Shown here piece by piece: positions 1-9,195 of a stretch of DNA of 64,000 bases. The notes below the pieces were generated by a model. The model saw only the letters and a list, made by a program, of their open reading frames with translations, was not told the DNA's origin and did not search any database. The DNA comes from Hyphomicrobium sp. (GTDB taxonomy: Bacteria; Pseudomonadota; Alphaproteobacteria; Rhizobiales; Hyphomicrobiaceae): NCBI GenBank assembly GCA_017512425.1, contig JAFWGI010000012.1, positions 463,643-527,642 of the forward strand, in the 5' to 3' direction. Made by a program: the position numbers and the translations under genes. The first letter of the stretch is position 1; every line of letters begins with the position of its first letter.

Positions 1-212
1 ATCAAAAAGACGGGCGCAGTCAGTACAACATGCGTCGCCGAATGGGTGATGCCGCCTATGGCGCCGTAAATGCCTTTGCCGCGCCGCTGATTTTCGGTCT
101 GTAACAGAAAATCGGCGGCGCAGTGCTTGACGAGCAGATAGGCTATCGCCGCGAGTGCGAGGCGGGCGCCGTCCAGCGCGGCGTTCACATCGCCGGTGGT
201 TAATGACGTCAT
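1..212 (-). CDS. DUF3307 domain protein, N-terminal 70 residues (cut by window edge)
   Basis: The reading frame opens at an ATG at 212 and runs off the left edge, so only the N-terminus is visible. The peptide begins MTSLTTGDVNAALDGARLAL and contains the segment LVKHCAADFLLQTENQR, which resembles the start of DUF3307 membrane proteins, where a His followed by ADFLLQT opens the first membrane segment. Later residues (GGITHSATHVVLTAPVF) look like the next helix with a conserved His. I infer an integral membrane protein of unknown function. The gene points away from the sugar dehydrogenase at 572. Because the C-terminus is missing, neither length nor full domain content can be judged. Confidence 0.6.
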   Translation of the reverse strand, partial: MTSLTTGDVNAALDGARLALAAIAYLLVKHCAADFLLQTENQRRGKGIYGAIGGITHSATHVVLTAPVFL

Positions 213-571
213 GCGGACGCCCCTCCTCGAGCGTACCTTGGGCCGTGCGAAGCTTCGCGGCTCCCACCTGAAGACGTGGCCGAAGCCTGCGCCTTAGACC
301 CAATGTGGCAGATTATGCGTGCCTGCCAACGCCCGCTGTTCCGCAGGGAACAGGTCAACTCGACGACGGTCTGCATCGGCCTTGCGATCGCCGCCGGACT
401 AACGCTGTTTGGCGCGTTGCTCGGGTGTAATCGGACCGAAAGCGGCGCGGCGCCGCAGCTGCCGGCGCCTCGAACGGGTCACGTTCTGCGGAACCATTTG
501 TGCCTCACTGCGTAGCTCTGAACGCAATCATCGCCGCGCGCGTGGGCCGCGGTTCGAGAGGAGTTTTGCTT
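213..571. other. Intergenic region between divergent genes
   Basis: This stretch of about 360 bases separates the leftward DUF3307 gene from the rightward dehydrogenase. No convincing gene, RNA or strong repeat is seen. A frame at 276-515 encodes a hydrophobic run ending LFGALLGC, which looks like a lipobox, but it lacks a good ribosome binding site and its tail is uninformative. The dehydrogenase Shine-Dalgarno sequence (AGGAG) is at the right end. Confidence 0.5.
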
Positions 572-1945
572 ATGTCATTCCGCGCAATTCTGGGAGCATC
601 CGGAGCGCTGGGTTTTGCCGCGTGTGCTGCCACGTTGATGGTCACGCCCGCCAACAGCGAAGACGCTAAGCCCGCGATAACCGCAACGGGCTTCGAAGCC
701 GGTTACGGTCCAAATCCTGTATTACCGACGCCCGATAAAAGTCTGATCCCGACCGTCAACGTCGCCAAGGCAAAGCCGTGGACCGGAGCTGACAAACCCG
801 TCGCGGCAGGCGAGTTCGAGGTCACGGAATTCGCGCGCGATCTCGATCATCCGCGATGGCTCTACACGCTGCCCAACGGCGACATTCTTGTCGCTGAGAG
901 CAACGCACCGCCAAAGCCGAAGGATTCAGGTGGGATTAAAGGCTGGTTCATGAAGATATTCATGGGCAAGGCTGGCGCTGTTACGCCGAGCGCTAATCGC
1001 ATCACGCTGTATCGGCCGACAAGCGGCGCGCCTGAGCGGCACCAGTTTCTGCAAAATCTCAATTCGCCGTTCGGCATGGCGCTCGCAGGCGAACGCCTGT
1101 ACGTCGCCAACACCGACGCGATCGTCAGTTTCCCATATAAGACCGGCGATGTTGAAATCACCGCTGCGCCCGAAAAGCTGATCGACCTGCCAGCAGGCGC
1201 GCGCAATCGTCACTGGACTAAGGGGCTGATCGCCAACAAGGACGGCACAAAGCTTTATGCGACGGTCGGTTCAAACAGCAACGTCGCTGAAAACGGCATG
1301 AACGAGGAGGCCGGACGCGCGCTAATCTTGGAAGTCGACATCAAGGCGAAGACATCGCGCGAATTCGCCACCGGGTTGCGCAACCCGAACGGGCTCGCAT
1401 GGCAGCCGCAATCCGGCGCTCTGTGGACCACCGTCAACGAGCGCGACGAACTGGGCAACGATCTCGTCCCCGACTATATGACGTCGGTCAAAGACGGTGC
1501 GTTCTATGGCTGGCCCTACAGCTATTTCGGCCAGCACCTCGACGATCGCGTCAAGCCGCCGAAACCCGACCTCGTCGCCAAGGCGATTGCGCCGGACTAT
1601 GCGCTCGGCGCACATACGGCATCCCTCGGTCTCGCTTTTGCGAGCGGCGATGCGCTCCCTGAGAAATTCCGCAACGGCGCGTTTGTCGCCCAGCACGGCT
1701 CGTGGAACCGGAAACCGGTGGCTGGATACAAGGTCATCTTCATTCCGTTTGCCGACGGCAAACCGAGCGGTCCGCCGCAGGATGTGCTGACCGGTTTCCT
1801 CAGTGACCAGGGCGATGCCCAAGGCCGCCCCGTCGGACTTACGTTCGATAAAACCGGCGCGCTGCTCGTCGCCGACGACGTCGGCAATCGCATTTGGAAG
1901 CTGACGCCGAAATCCGGCAACGCCTCCGCGTCCGTGACCAACTGA
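572..1945 (+). CDS. PQQ-type sorbosone/sugar dehydrogenase-like protein, exported
   Basis: The 457-residue product resembles the sorbosone dehydrogenase / soluble glucose dehydrogenase family, a six-bladed beta-propeller fold whose members usually oxidise sugars or sugar aldehydes with PQQ in the periplasm. The ATG at 572 is chosen because AGGAG lies eight bases upstream and a signal peptide follows ([20 protein letters not shown], cleavage likely near residue 30). Family-like segments include [70 protein letters not shown] and [14 protein letters not shown]. The last is a typical late-propeller motif. It appears to be a single-gene unit and ends in a strong terminator at 2015-2045. PQQ use and substrate are inferred from the family. 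No cytochrome or PQQ genes are nearby. Confidence 0.85.
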   Translation: MSFRAILGASGALGFAACAATLMVTPANSEDAKPAITATGFEAGYGPNPVLPTPDKSLIPTVNVAKAKPWTGADKPVAAGEFEVTEFARDLDHPRWLYTLPNGDILVAESNAPPKPKDSGGIKGWFMKIFMGKAGAVTPSANRITLYRPTSGAPERHQFLQNLNSPFGMALAGERLYVANTDAIVSFPYKTGDVEITAAPEKLIDLPAGARNRHWTKGLIANKDGTKLYATVGSNSNVAENGMNEEAGRALILEVDIKAKTSREFATGLRNPNGLAWQPQSGALWTTVNERDELGNDLVPDYMTSVKDGAFYGWPYSYFGQHLDDRVKPPKPDLVAKAIAPDYALGAHTASLGLAFASGDALPEKFRNGAFVAQHGSWNRKPVAGYKVIFIPFADGKPSGPPQDVLTGFLSDQGDAQGRPVGLTFDKTGALLVADDVGNRIWKLTPKSGNASASVTN

Positions 1946-2014
1946 TTTTCCGATAGCGATTCAAGAGTCGGTTCCGGCCAATGCTGCGAAACCAGTGGTG
2001 CGGCGAAACCGGCG

Positions 2015-2045
2015 AGAGCGAGCCCATCGCCGGGCTCGCTCTTTT
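2015..2045. terminator. Rho-independent terminator between convergent genes
   Basis: A perfect 11-bp inverted repeat (AGAGCGAGCCC, loop ATCGCC, GGGCTCGCTCT) is followed by T residues on the plus strand. It lies 70 bases after the dehydrogenase stop and just before the stop of the opposing molybdopterin gene, so it mainly serves the plus-strand transcript and may serve both. Confidence 0.8.
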
Positions 2046-2066
2046 GCAATGTGCGGAACGCGCGCG

Positions 2067-4214
2067 TCAGTTCACGCGCGTGACTTCAACGAGATTGTCC
2101 GAATACGTCGGCGCGCGGCCGAGGCCCGACCATGCGTCCGATGAGATAGAATTGACCGAACCGTCCGAACGGTTGAGCGAGCGCCAGTAGCCAAGCGTTG
2201 CGACGACGATGCCGGGATTGACGTCGTCCGTCACGCGCGCAACGCCCTCGAAATCGCCGCGGTCGTTCTGCACGCGCACCGGATCGCCTTCGCGAATGTT
2301 GCGCTTGGCCGCATCCACCGGCGAGATCATCACAAACTGCTCGCCCTGACCGCGGATCTTATGCGGTTCATTCGCATAGCACGAGTTCAGGAACCCGTGG
2401 CTCTTCGGCGAGATGATGTTCAGCGGGTAACGGTTCGCGAGCTGCGGATTTGTCGCCGGGCTTTCGCGCGGCGGAATGTACGCAGGCAACGGATCGATCG
2501 GCGAACCGTCCTGCTCACCGTCGTACATCGCGCGGAACGGCCCGGCGACGAAGTTCTTGTGATCCGGCAGCAGCACTTCGACCTTGCCGGACGGCGTCGG
2601 GAACTTGCCTTCGGCGTGCGGCGCGCGTGTATCCTCGTGGCCGACATCGATCTTCAGGAAGCCGTGCTCGCGGAAGTAATCCATGTCCGCGCCACGCATC
2701 TTCGGATCGTTCCAGTTGATGTATTCGGCGCAAAGCTCCGTGTCGGTCATCGAGAACACGGGTTCGTCGAAGCCCATTTCCTTTGCAAGCAGACGCCACA
2801 TCTCGCTCGTCGGTTTGCACTCGCCGGGCGGATCAATCGCCTTCTGATTATAGGTGAAGTAGAACGTGCCCCAGGACCACATCATGTCTTCGGCTTCGGC
2901 CGCCATTGCCGACGGCAGAATGATATCGGCATATTTCGCCGTGTCGGTGATGAAGTGCTCGGCAACGACCGTGAACAGGTCTTCGCGCTGAAGCCCTTTG
3001 ACGATCTTGTTCGTCTCCGGCGTCTGGCTGACCGGATTGGTGCAGAACACGAACAGCGATTTAAGCGGTGGATCGAGCTTCATCTCGCCTGTCAGCGCTG
3101 CGCCGAGACGCAGGTTGTTGACGACGCGCGTGCCCGGCTTGATGAAATCGGGACGCGCCGCCTTTGCCCAATCGACGGGGAAATCCCACAGCGGCAACTG
3201 CAGCATGCCGCCGCCGACGTGGCGCCACGATCCCGCTAGTGCCGGAATGGCGTAGATAGCGCGCGAGGCTTGCGCGCCGCCAGCCGAACGCTCGATTGCA
3301 ACGCCGATGCGGATGGCGGACGGCTGTGCGGTCGCAAACTCATAGGCGAACTTCTTGACGTCCGAGCCTTTGACGCCGGTGACTTTCTCGACGTAATCGA
3401 GCGTGAAGTCCTTGGCGCGCTCTTTAAGTTCGGGATATCCGAGCACATAGTTGTCGGCGTAGTCCTGGTCGACCAAGCCCTGTTCAACCATCGAATTGAT
3501 GATGCCCATGGCCAACGCGCCATCGGTGCCGGGGCGCGGGCAGATGTGCCAATCGGCACCCTTTGCGGTGCGTGAGCGGAATGCGTCGACGACCACGATC
3601 TTCGCGCCGCGCTTTTGCGCTTCGAGCACGAACGGCCAGTGGTGTAAGTTCGTCGAGATCGTATTGCAGGCCCAGATCACGATGTACTTGCAGTGGACAA
3701 AGCTCTCCGGATCGACGCCGCCGGTCGGCCCGTGCGTCAGTAGCCACGCCGTCGATGACCCAGACGTGCAGAACGTCTTTTCGTTGACCGTCGAACCGAG
3801 GCGATTGAAAAATGGATCGCCCGAGTTAATGCCCTGCACGAGCCCCATGTTGCCGAGATAGCTGTACGGCATGATCGCCTGGCTGCCGTATGCGGCGATG
3901 ATCTCACGCCATTTCTGGCCGATCGTCGAGATCGCTTCATCCCAGGTAATGCGCTCGAAATTATTGCCGCCATTCGGACCGGTGCCCTTGGCGCCAACGC
4001 GCTTCAACGGATACATCAGGCGATCCGGGTTGGCGTGATGGTCGTGGAAATCCTTGAGCTTGACGCAGAGGCCGCCGCGCGTGAACGGGTGCTCCTTCTT
4101 ACCTTTGACATCGACGAGCTTGCCGTCACGAACGTGATAATCCATGCCGCAGGTATCGGGGCAATCGTGCGGGCAGGCGCCGTGAAAGACGTCCGCCTTG
4201 GTCTGCTCGTTCAT
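2067..4214 (-). CDS. Molybdopterin oxidoreductase (DMSO reductase superfamily)
   Basis: The 715-residue protein belongs to the large molybdenum enzyme family that carries bis-MGD and one [4Fe-4S] cluster. The N-terminal ferredoxin-like motif is visible as CPHDCPDTC with a fourth Cys in GGLCVKLK, and the C-terminal dinucleotide-binding domain includes the ISPKSHGFLN region. The likely metal-ligand area is KTFCTSGSSTAW near residue 150. The ATG at 4214 is preferred because GGAGAGG lies just upstream. The N-terminus has no twin-arginine signal, so the enzyme should be cytoplasmic. No small electron-transfer subunit or membrane anchor is next to it, so partner and substrate cannot be read from context. 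It is not a clear formate dehydrogenase or nitrate reductase. The gene is intact. Confidence 0.9.
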   Translation of the reverse strand: MNEQTKADVFHGACPHDCPDTCGMDYHVRDGKLVDVKGKKEHPFTRGGLCVKLKDFHDHHANPDRLMYPLKRVGAKGTGPNGGNNFERITWDEAISTIGQKWREIIAAYGSQAIMPYSYLGNMGLVQGINSGDPFFNRLGSTVNEKTFCTSGSSTAWLLTHGPTGGVDPESFVHCKYIVIWACNTISTNLHHWPFVLEAQKRGAKIVVVDAFRSRTAKGADWHICPRPGTDGALAMGIINSMVEQGLVDQDYADNYVLGYPELKERAKDFTLDYVEKVTGVKGSDVKKFAYEFATAQPSAIRIGVAIERSAGGAQASRAIYAIPALAGSWRHVGGGMLQLPLWDFPVDWAKAARPDFIKPGTRVVNNLRLGAALTGEMKLDPPLKSLFVFCTNPVSQTPETNKIVKGLQREDLFTVVAEHFITDTAKYADIILPSAMAAEAEDMMWSWGTFYFTYNQKAIDPPGECKPTSEMWRLLAKEMGFDEPVFSMTDTELCAEYINWNDPKMRGADMDYFREHGFLKIDVGHEDTRAPHAEGKFPTPSGKVEVLLPDHKNFVAGPFRAMYDGEQDGSPIDPLPAYIPPRESPATNPQLANRYPLNIISPKSHGFLNSCYANEPHKIRGQGEQFVMISPVDAAKRNIREGDPVRVQNDRGDFEGVARVTDDVNPGIVVATLGYWRSLNRSDGSVNSISSDAWSGLGRAPTYSDNLVEVTRVN

Positions 4215-4470
4215 CGTTTCCCTCTCCAAAGGTTCGCGGCCCATTTTTCGGGCTCTTGCCTGATTTGTGTCAGGTGTTCAGCGTGACCCGATACGACGGC
4301 GGGAGCAAGGGCAAAAAGCCCGCTGTGCGCGACCTGCCCTGCGCGTGCGCTGCACAAACGGAGATTTTAAGATGTTGCGGTAGGCGTGCGCGCATGCTTT
4401 TTGCGCGCCCTCTAAGTGACGCAATCGCAGGCTCTCGTTCGGGCGCAATATCAGGAGTTGGCGCAATACC

Positions 4471-5610
4471 ATGACACGTCTGCTGAACCGCTTGAATTTG
4501 GCCGCTGTTTTGACGTTGACCTTGGCGACATTGGGCGTCACCGCGCAGGCGCACGCCGAAAGACGCACAGCGCTCGTCATCGGCAATGCGCAGTACACGC
4601 ACGCGGGCACGCTCGCCAATCCGGCGAACGACGCCAACGACATTGCCGCCGCGTTGAAAGAGATGGGCTTCCAGGTCGTGCTCGGTCTGGATCTCGATAA
4701 GCCAGGGTTCGACGCCAAGGTCCGCGAATTCGCGTCGTCACTCGCTGACGCCGATACGGCCGTGCTGTTCTACGCCGGTCACGGCCTGCAGGTCGCCGGC
4801 CGCAATTACCTCGTTCCGGTCGATGCCGACTTGAAGAGCGAGCGCGATCTCGACTTCCAGACGGTCGGTCTCGATTTCATCCTGAAGCAGATGGAGCTCG
4901 ATCGCGACGGCAAGACGAACATCGTCTTTCTCGATGCATGCCGCGACAATCCGCTGTCGCGAAGTCTGGCGCGATCGATGGGCACCCGCTCGGCAAGCCT
5001 CGGCAAGGGCCTCGCGGAAGTGCAGACCGGCGTTGGAACCTTCGTTGCCTACTCGACGCAACCCGGCAACGTGGCGCTCGACGGGACGGGGCGCAATTCG
5101 CCATTCGCCGCCGCGCTGACGCAAGGCATCCGCGCGCCGGGCCGAAATCTGACCGCCATGATGATCGGTGTGCGCAAACAGGTGCTCGCTGAAACCGAAG
5201 GCAAACAGGTGCCGTGGGATCATTCGGCGCTTGTCGGTGATTTCTACTTCAACGCCGCCGCCGTGTCCGAGCCGCCGATTGACGTTGAAGCCGCAAACAA
5301 ACGCCTCAAAGAACTCGAAGAGCAATTGAAGGCCAAGGCCGACCAGCAGAGCACTGTCAACCTCGTGAAGATCGAAAATCTGAAAGAGCGTGTCCGGCAA
5401 ATAGACGAGGCGAACAAGGAAACCCAACAGCAGATATTTGAAACGTATCGCAGCGGCGAGTCAGGGTCGGTCATCAGTCAGAAAATTGGCAAGCTGCAGC
5501 TGCAGATGGTCCGCCGCAGCCAGCAGAAGTCCAAACTACAAGAAGAAATCAAACAGCTCGGCGGAGAACCGGGCCAAGCGAGTGATGCTGCTTCGGATAA
5601 ACGTGGCTGA
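4471..5610 (+). CDS. Caspase-family (peptidase C14) protein with C-terminal coiled coil
   Basis: A signal peptide (MTRLLNRLNLAAVLTLTLAT to AHA) precedes a caspase-like p20 domain starting at RRTALVIGNAQYTHAG. The catalytic dyad is seen as His in LFYAGHGLQVAGRNYLVP and Cys in NIVFLDACRDNPLSRS, the standard metacaspase/paracaspase arrangement. After the domain (about residues 30-265) the protein continues with a Lys/Glu/Gln-rich heptad-like segment of about 100 residues, predicted to be a coiled coil. The ATG at 4471 follows AGGAG at a rather long spacing. Members of this family act as cysteine peptidases in the periplasm or at the envelope, but no substrate is implied here. The gene converges on the secreted protein at 5618-6652 with seven bases between stops. 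Confidence 0.9.
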   Translation: MTRLLNRLNLAAVLTLTLATLGVTAQAHAERRTALVIGNAQYTHAGTLANPANDANDIAAALKEMGFQVVLGLDLDKPGFDAKVREFASSLADADTAVLFYAGHGLQVAGRNYLVPVDADLKSERDLDFQTVGLDFILKQMELDRDGKTNIVFLDACRDNPLSRSLARSMGTRSASLGKGLAEVQTGVGTFVAYSTQPGNVALDGTGRNSPFAAALTQGIRAPGRNLTAMMIGVRKQVLAETEGKQVPWDHSALVGDFYFNAAAVSEPPIDVEAANKRLKELEEQLKAKADQQSTVNLVKIENLKERVRQIDEANKETQQQIFETYRSGESGSVISQKIGKLQLQMVRRSQQKSKLQEEIKQLGGEPGQASDAASDKRG

Positions 5611-5617
5611 GCGCGCC

Positions 5618-6652
5618 TTATTGCGCCATTGCCTGTTCATACTCCCGGATCAGGTCGTAGACTTCTTGTTGCGGGATTGGCTTGACCGTGCAGAACGTCC
5701 GGGTCACGCGCTCCTCGCTGCCGCCCACGATATCATCGACAAGCACGCCGCCCATTTCGCGGCAATCGCCGGCGGCATAATCGTATGTGATATCGCCCGC
5801 CTTGCGTCCCGCCATGTCATAGGATTTGGCCACGGCGGCGATTTTCTTGCCTATCCTGTCGGAACGTTGTTGGGCTTTCTGCGAAACTGGTTCAATGCTC
5901 GATTCAAAACTTGTTCCGGACACCAGCGCAAAATCAGCTTTCATGTTCTGGAATAACGGCCGTTGTCCGCGGTCATGCATCTCGTCACGCGGCAGCGACT
6001 TGCGGGTCCGAAGATCATTCTCATTGACAAGGGCTTCGGCGAGATCCCGCTCTCTTGTCGCGATTTTATGCAGCAATCTCGCATGAAGATTGTCTAGGTC
6101 GCGCTTGTCTTCGCGGGCTTGTTCAATAATCGGTTCTAGTAATTCGGCCGCCCTGTCCCATTCGCCGCCCTTCATATGGGTGAGTGCGGGCTTTACGCTG
6201 TCGAGAAACCGCGCCCTTGCAGACGTCGCTGGCGTAGCTGCGTTGGGTGAGCGGATGGTGCCACCTTTGCTGCTGGAAACACCGGATTTGCCGTAGGCAG
6301 GTTTTTCGTCAGGCACGGGTTGCGGCGCCATCACGCGGGGTTCGTCCGAGCCGTTGTCCGCTGCGTCGTCTTCAAGGTCCTTGATGCGCTTCTTGATCTT
6401 TTCCTTGAGCGGCTCATAGTTCCCGAGACCAGCCTTTGGCACGCATTCTCCCCAATTGCCGATCTGATCAAACTCTTCGCCCGCGGCTTCGCACTCCTTG
6501 CACTTGTCATAGTAGGGCAGCCCAGCGGTGATGTTGCGGCAGTCCCAACTCGGCCCGAATTTGCGATGCAAGTTTTCCGCAACCGCCGGGCCAGCGCAAA
6601 TCATCACCGCGCAGATCGCAAACGAACGACGAGCAAAAGATATCCGTGACAT
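5618..6652 (-). CDS. Secreted protein of unknown function with Cys-rich N-terminus
   Basis: I do not recognise this 344-residue protein. The ATG at 6652 gives a clear signal peptide (SFARRSFAICAVMICAGPAVA, cleavage before ENLHRK). A TTG nine codons upstream would only lengthen the n-region. The mature protein begins with a Cys cluster (WDCRNI, KCKECEAAG, GECVPK), followed by a charged, low-complexity linker (about residues 80-150) and an alpha-helical region rich in Lys, Asp and Arg. Near the end are two more Cys (GDCREM, TFCTVK), which could pair in the periplasm. It lies tail to tail with the caspase-like gene, which might reflect shared function, but nothing in the sequence proves that. 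Confidence 0.7.
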   Translation of the reverse strand: MSRISFARRSFAICAVMICAGPAVAENLHRKFGPSWDCRNITAGLPYYDKCKECEAAGEEFDQIGNWGECVPKAGLGNYEPLKEKIKKRIKDLEDDAADNGSDEPRVMAPQPVPDEKPAYGKSGVSSSKGGTIRSPNAATPATSARARFLDSVKPALTHMKGGEWDRAAELLEPIIEQAREDKRDLDNLHARLLHKIATRERDLAEALVNENDLRTRKSLPRDEMHDRGQRPLFQNMKADFALVSGTSFESSIEPVSQKAQQRSDRIGKKIAAVAKSYDMAGRKAGDITYDYAAGDCREMGGVLVDDIVGGSEERVTRTFCTVKPIPQQEVYDLIREYEQAMAQ

Positions 6653-6785
6653 CGCAATACCCGTTTTGTTATCCGCCAAAAATTACGCGTCTCGTCACGA
6701 GCCGTCAGAAAATATCGCAACGGCTAAATTTGGTAAGCGGGCAGCCGCCCGGCCCGCACAAATATTATCATCGCGCGGGCTCGCC

Positions 6786-7481
6786 TTAAACCGGATCGAT
6801 AAACCGGTAGCCGACGCCCGGCTCGGTCAGGATCAGCGACGGCTCGGATGGGTTGTCTTCGAGCTTGGCGCGGAGCTGGCCGATAAATACCCGCAGGTAT
6901 TGACTTTCCGAGACGTGCGCCGGTCCCCACACCTCGTGCAGCAATTGCCGATGCGTGATGACTTTTCCCGCGTGCCGCATCAGCAGCGCGAGCAGGTCAA
7001 ACTCCTTCGGCGTCAGCCGGACGGGTGCATCGTGTTTGGTCGCAACATGACGGCCGAAGTCGATTTTGACGGGACCGATGGTGATCTCGGCCGCAGGTTG
7101 CGCGGCAGCGCTATTTGCCCGTCGCAGGGCCGAGCGCATCCGCGCCAAAAGTTCGCCGATACCGAACGGTTTGTTGACGAAGTCGTCGGCGCCGGCATCG
7201 AGCGACGCGATCTTCTCGCTTTCACGGTCGCGCGCCGACAAAACGATGATTGGAACGTGAGACGTCTTGCGAATGCTTTGGATGACGGTTTTTCCGTCGG
7301 CGTCCGGCAGTCCGAGATCGAGAATGACGATATCCGGGGGCGCCTTTTCAAAATTCCGCAGGGCTTCGGCGGCCGTTGCGGCCGACGTCACGTCAAATCC
7401 GCTGGCGGAAAGGCTCGGCCGCAGGAACCGTTGGATCTGCGGTTCGTCGTCGACGACAAGGACGCTGATCGCGACGCTCAT
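6786..7481 (-). CDS. kdpE: KdpE-like response regulator (OmpR family)
   Basis: The 231-residue protein has an N-terminal receiver domain with acidic pocket VVDDEP, phosphoacceptor Asp55 in ILDLGLPDADG, and Lys in NKPFGIGELLAR. A C-terminal OmpR/PhoB winged helix follows (LTPKEFDLLALLMRHAGKVITHRQLL, ending SQYLRVFIGQLRAKLE and GVGYRF). These features match KdpE, which controls potassium-uptake genes. Its ATG overlaps the stop of the sensor kinase gene upstream (ATGA), so the two are translationally coupled. No kdpFABC genes are in view; the nearby K+ system is kup, transcribed divergently. Confidence 0.88.
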   Translation of the reverse strand: MSVAISVLVVDDEPQIQRFLRPSLSASGFDVTSAATAAEALRNFEKAPPDIVILDLGLPDADGKTVIQSIRKTSHVPIIVLSARDRESEKIASLDAGADDFVNKPFGIGELLARMRSALRRANSAAAQPAAEITIGPVKIDFGRHVATKHDAPVRLTPKEFDLLALLMRHAGKVITHRQLLHEVWGPAHVSESQYLRVFIGQLRAKLEDNPSEPSLILTEPGVGYRFIDPV

Positions 7482-9043
7482 AGGCTTGCCTCGCCATCGG
7501 TTGCAACGGGGCGTAGCGGAAAGTGCAGTGTCATCCGCGTGCCGCGCGCGCCGGAAATGGGGCTCTCTGCGGTGACGCGTCCACCGAGTGCCGACATGAG
7601 GTCTTTGCAGATCGTCAAACCAAGACCCGAGCCGCGCGCTGCGCTCCCCGGCGCGCGATAGAATTTGTCGAAGATGCGCGGCAGCACGTCCGGCGCAATT
7701 CCGTCACCCTCGTCCTCGATCGCGACGCGATACTCCTGACCGGCTTTGTGCAGCGTGATCTTGACCGGCGCGCCGATCGCCGACGCAGTAACGGCGTTCT
7801 CGATCACGTTGAAGACGACGTGATCGAGCAGCGTTTCGTCACCGCGCACAATTGCGGGCGAGGCAAGCACGTTCAGGCTGAGGTTCGCGCCCGGCATGAT
7901 CCGGCGCGCGTGTGCGACGGTCGCACCGAGCGTGTCGGCGAGATCAATCCAATCCTGGGCAACGTCCATAGGCTCCGACTGAAGGCGCATCATATCGAGG
8001 ATGTTGGTCACGAAACGCGACAACCGAACGGTCTCTTCTTCGATCGTCGCGAGAAGCTCGGATTGACTGGTCTCCGGCATCTTGCTGCCGAGTTGCCGCA
8101 AACTCGTCACCGCGCCGTGGATTGACGCGAGCGGCGTTTTGATGTCGTGCGAGATTGAGGACAGCAGCGCCGATCGCAGGCGTTCGTCGTCAAGCAGGCG
8201 TTCGGCGCTGGCTTTCTCCGTTTCGAGCATCATACGTTCCAACGCGGTAGCGATCTGAGATACCATGGCGTCGAGTGTCGCGTTCGTTGCGCCATCGAAG
8301 CTTTCTTGCTGCACGCCGAGAACGGCCGCGACGGCATCGCGCACGATCACGGGCCGAAACTCCAAATGTGAACCCTGCCATCCCGTCGCGACGGGATAAA
8401 TCATCAGCCGCGTCGCGGCACTACGTTCTGCGGCCTGCAAATCAGCCGTGTTGAGAGGTGCCGCATCGTCCGTCTGGTGCGACAGTTTCAGCGCGCCGTC
8501 TGTGCCGCGCATTAAAATGACGGCTGGCTGACGCGCCGCTTGGCTTGCCTCGGTGACGAGCGCTCTTGCGATTTCGTCATCCGTACGCGCGTCCGCCAAG
8601 CGTGACGCCAATGCATTGAGCGCTTCAAGTGATAGCGATTTCTGCCGCGCCTGTTCGGCAACTTCGCGTAATCGTCCTGCAAGACTTGCCGCCGCGAACG
8701 CGGCCGCGAAGAACATAAGCAGGGCGAAAAGGTCACGCGAATCTGTGATCGCCAACGTGTAGGCGGGCTGCAGAAAGAAGTAGTTGTACGCGAAAAATGC
8801 CGTCGTCGCGGTCGCGATCCCAGCGAGCATCCCGAACGCCACGGCGCTCGCCACGACCGTCAGAAGATAAAAGACGGCGACGGCGTGATCGGGCAGCACG
8901 CTGGCGATCACCGCGCAGACGCCGGTTGCGAGAGCCGCGCTTGCAGTTCCCGCAACCACGGCGGACACGCCGTGCAGCGGCCGCGGAAGCCGGTCCCAAA
9001 GATGGACTTCGAGAGTGCGTGTTGATTTAAGGCTGGGCGTCAC
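7478..9043 (-). CDS. kdpD: Short KdpD-like sensor histidine kinase
   Basis: The 521-residue kinase corresponds only to the C-terminal part of classical KdpD. It has four clustered membrane segments (DUF4118-like, about residues 25-120), a GAF-like cytoplasmic region, a dimerisation/phosphoacceptor domain with His in SSISHDIKTPLASI, and an ATPase domain with N box VFNVIENAVTAS, G1 box DEGDGI and G2 box GSGLGL. The N-terminal KdpD sensor and universal-stress-like domains, several hundred residues in E. coli, are absent. The GTG at 9043 is chosen because GAGGAG lies six bases upstream. Frames continuing to an ATG at 9094 or a TTG at 9157 have no such site. It is coupled to the regulator by an ATGA overlap. 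It probably senses K+ or turgor; that is inferred from homology and the neighbouring kup. Confidence 0.85.
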   Translation of the reverse strand: MTPSLKSTRTLEVHLWDRLPRPLHGVSAVVAGTASAALATGVCAVIASVLPDHAVAVFYLLTVVASAVAFGMLAGIATATTAFFAYNYFFLQPAYTLAITDSRDLFALLMFFAAAFAAASLAGRLREVAEQARQKSLSLEALNALASRLADARTDDEIARALVTEASQAARQPAVILMRGTDGALKLSHQTDDAAPLNTADLQAAERSAATRLMIYPVATGWQGSHLEFRPVIVRDAVAAVLGVQQESFDGATNATLDAMVSQIATALERMMLETEKASAERLLDDERLRSALLSSISHDIKTPLASIHGAVTSLRQLGSKMPETSQSELLATIEEETVRLSRFVTNILDMMRLQSEPMDVAQDWIDLADTLGATVAHARRIMPGANLSLNVLASPAIVRGDETLLDHVVFNVIENAVTASAIGAPVKITLHKAGQEYRVAIEDEGDGIAPDVLPRIFDKFYRAPGSAARGSGLGLTICKDLMSALGGRVTAESPISGARGTRMTLHFPLRPVATDGEASL

Positions 9044-9195
9044 GATCGTCTCCTCAGCCTTCCTTACCGAGATGCCGCCCCGGAACGGAAGCATCTTTAT
9101 ACAATCCTTATGCCGTAACCCTAAACGGCCAATCGAAATCTGATACGGCAAAGCCAATTCTCGAGGGCGAACCGCAATACCTTCGAGGATTTCTC
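9044..9195. promoter_or_regulatory. Divergent control region between the KdpD/E-like pair and kup
   Basis: The 152 bases between the divergent kinase and kup starts must hold promoters in both directions. I see an AT-richer patch (ATCTTTATACAATCCTTATG, 9090-9109) that could contain a -10 element, and the kup Shine-Dalgarno GAGG at the right end. No clear KdpE binding box could be assigned by eye. Confidence 0.45.

Noticed and set aside
276..515. Small frame with a lipobox-like LLGC
   Set aside because: No ribosome binding site, a lead that does not look like a signal peptide n-region, and an uninformative tail. Possible but not supportable.
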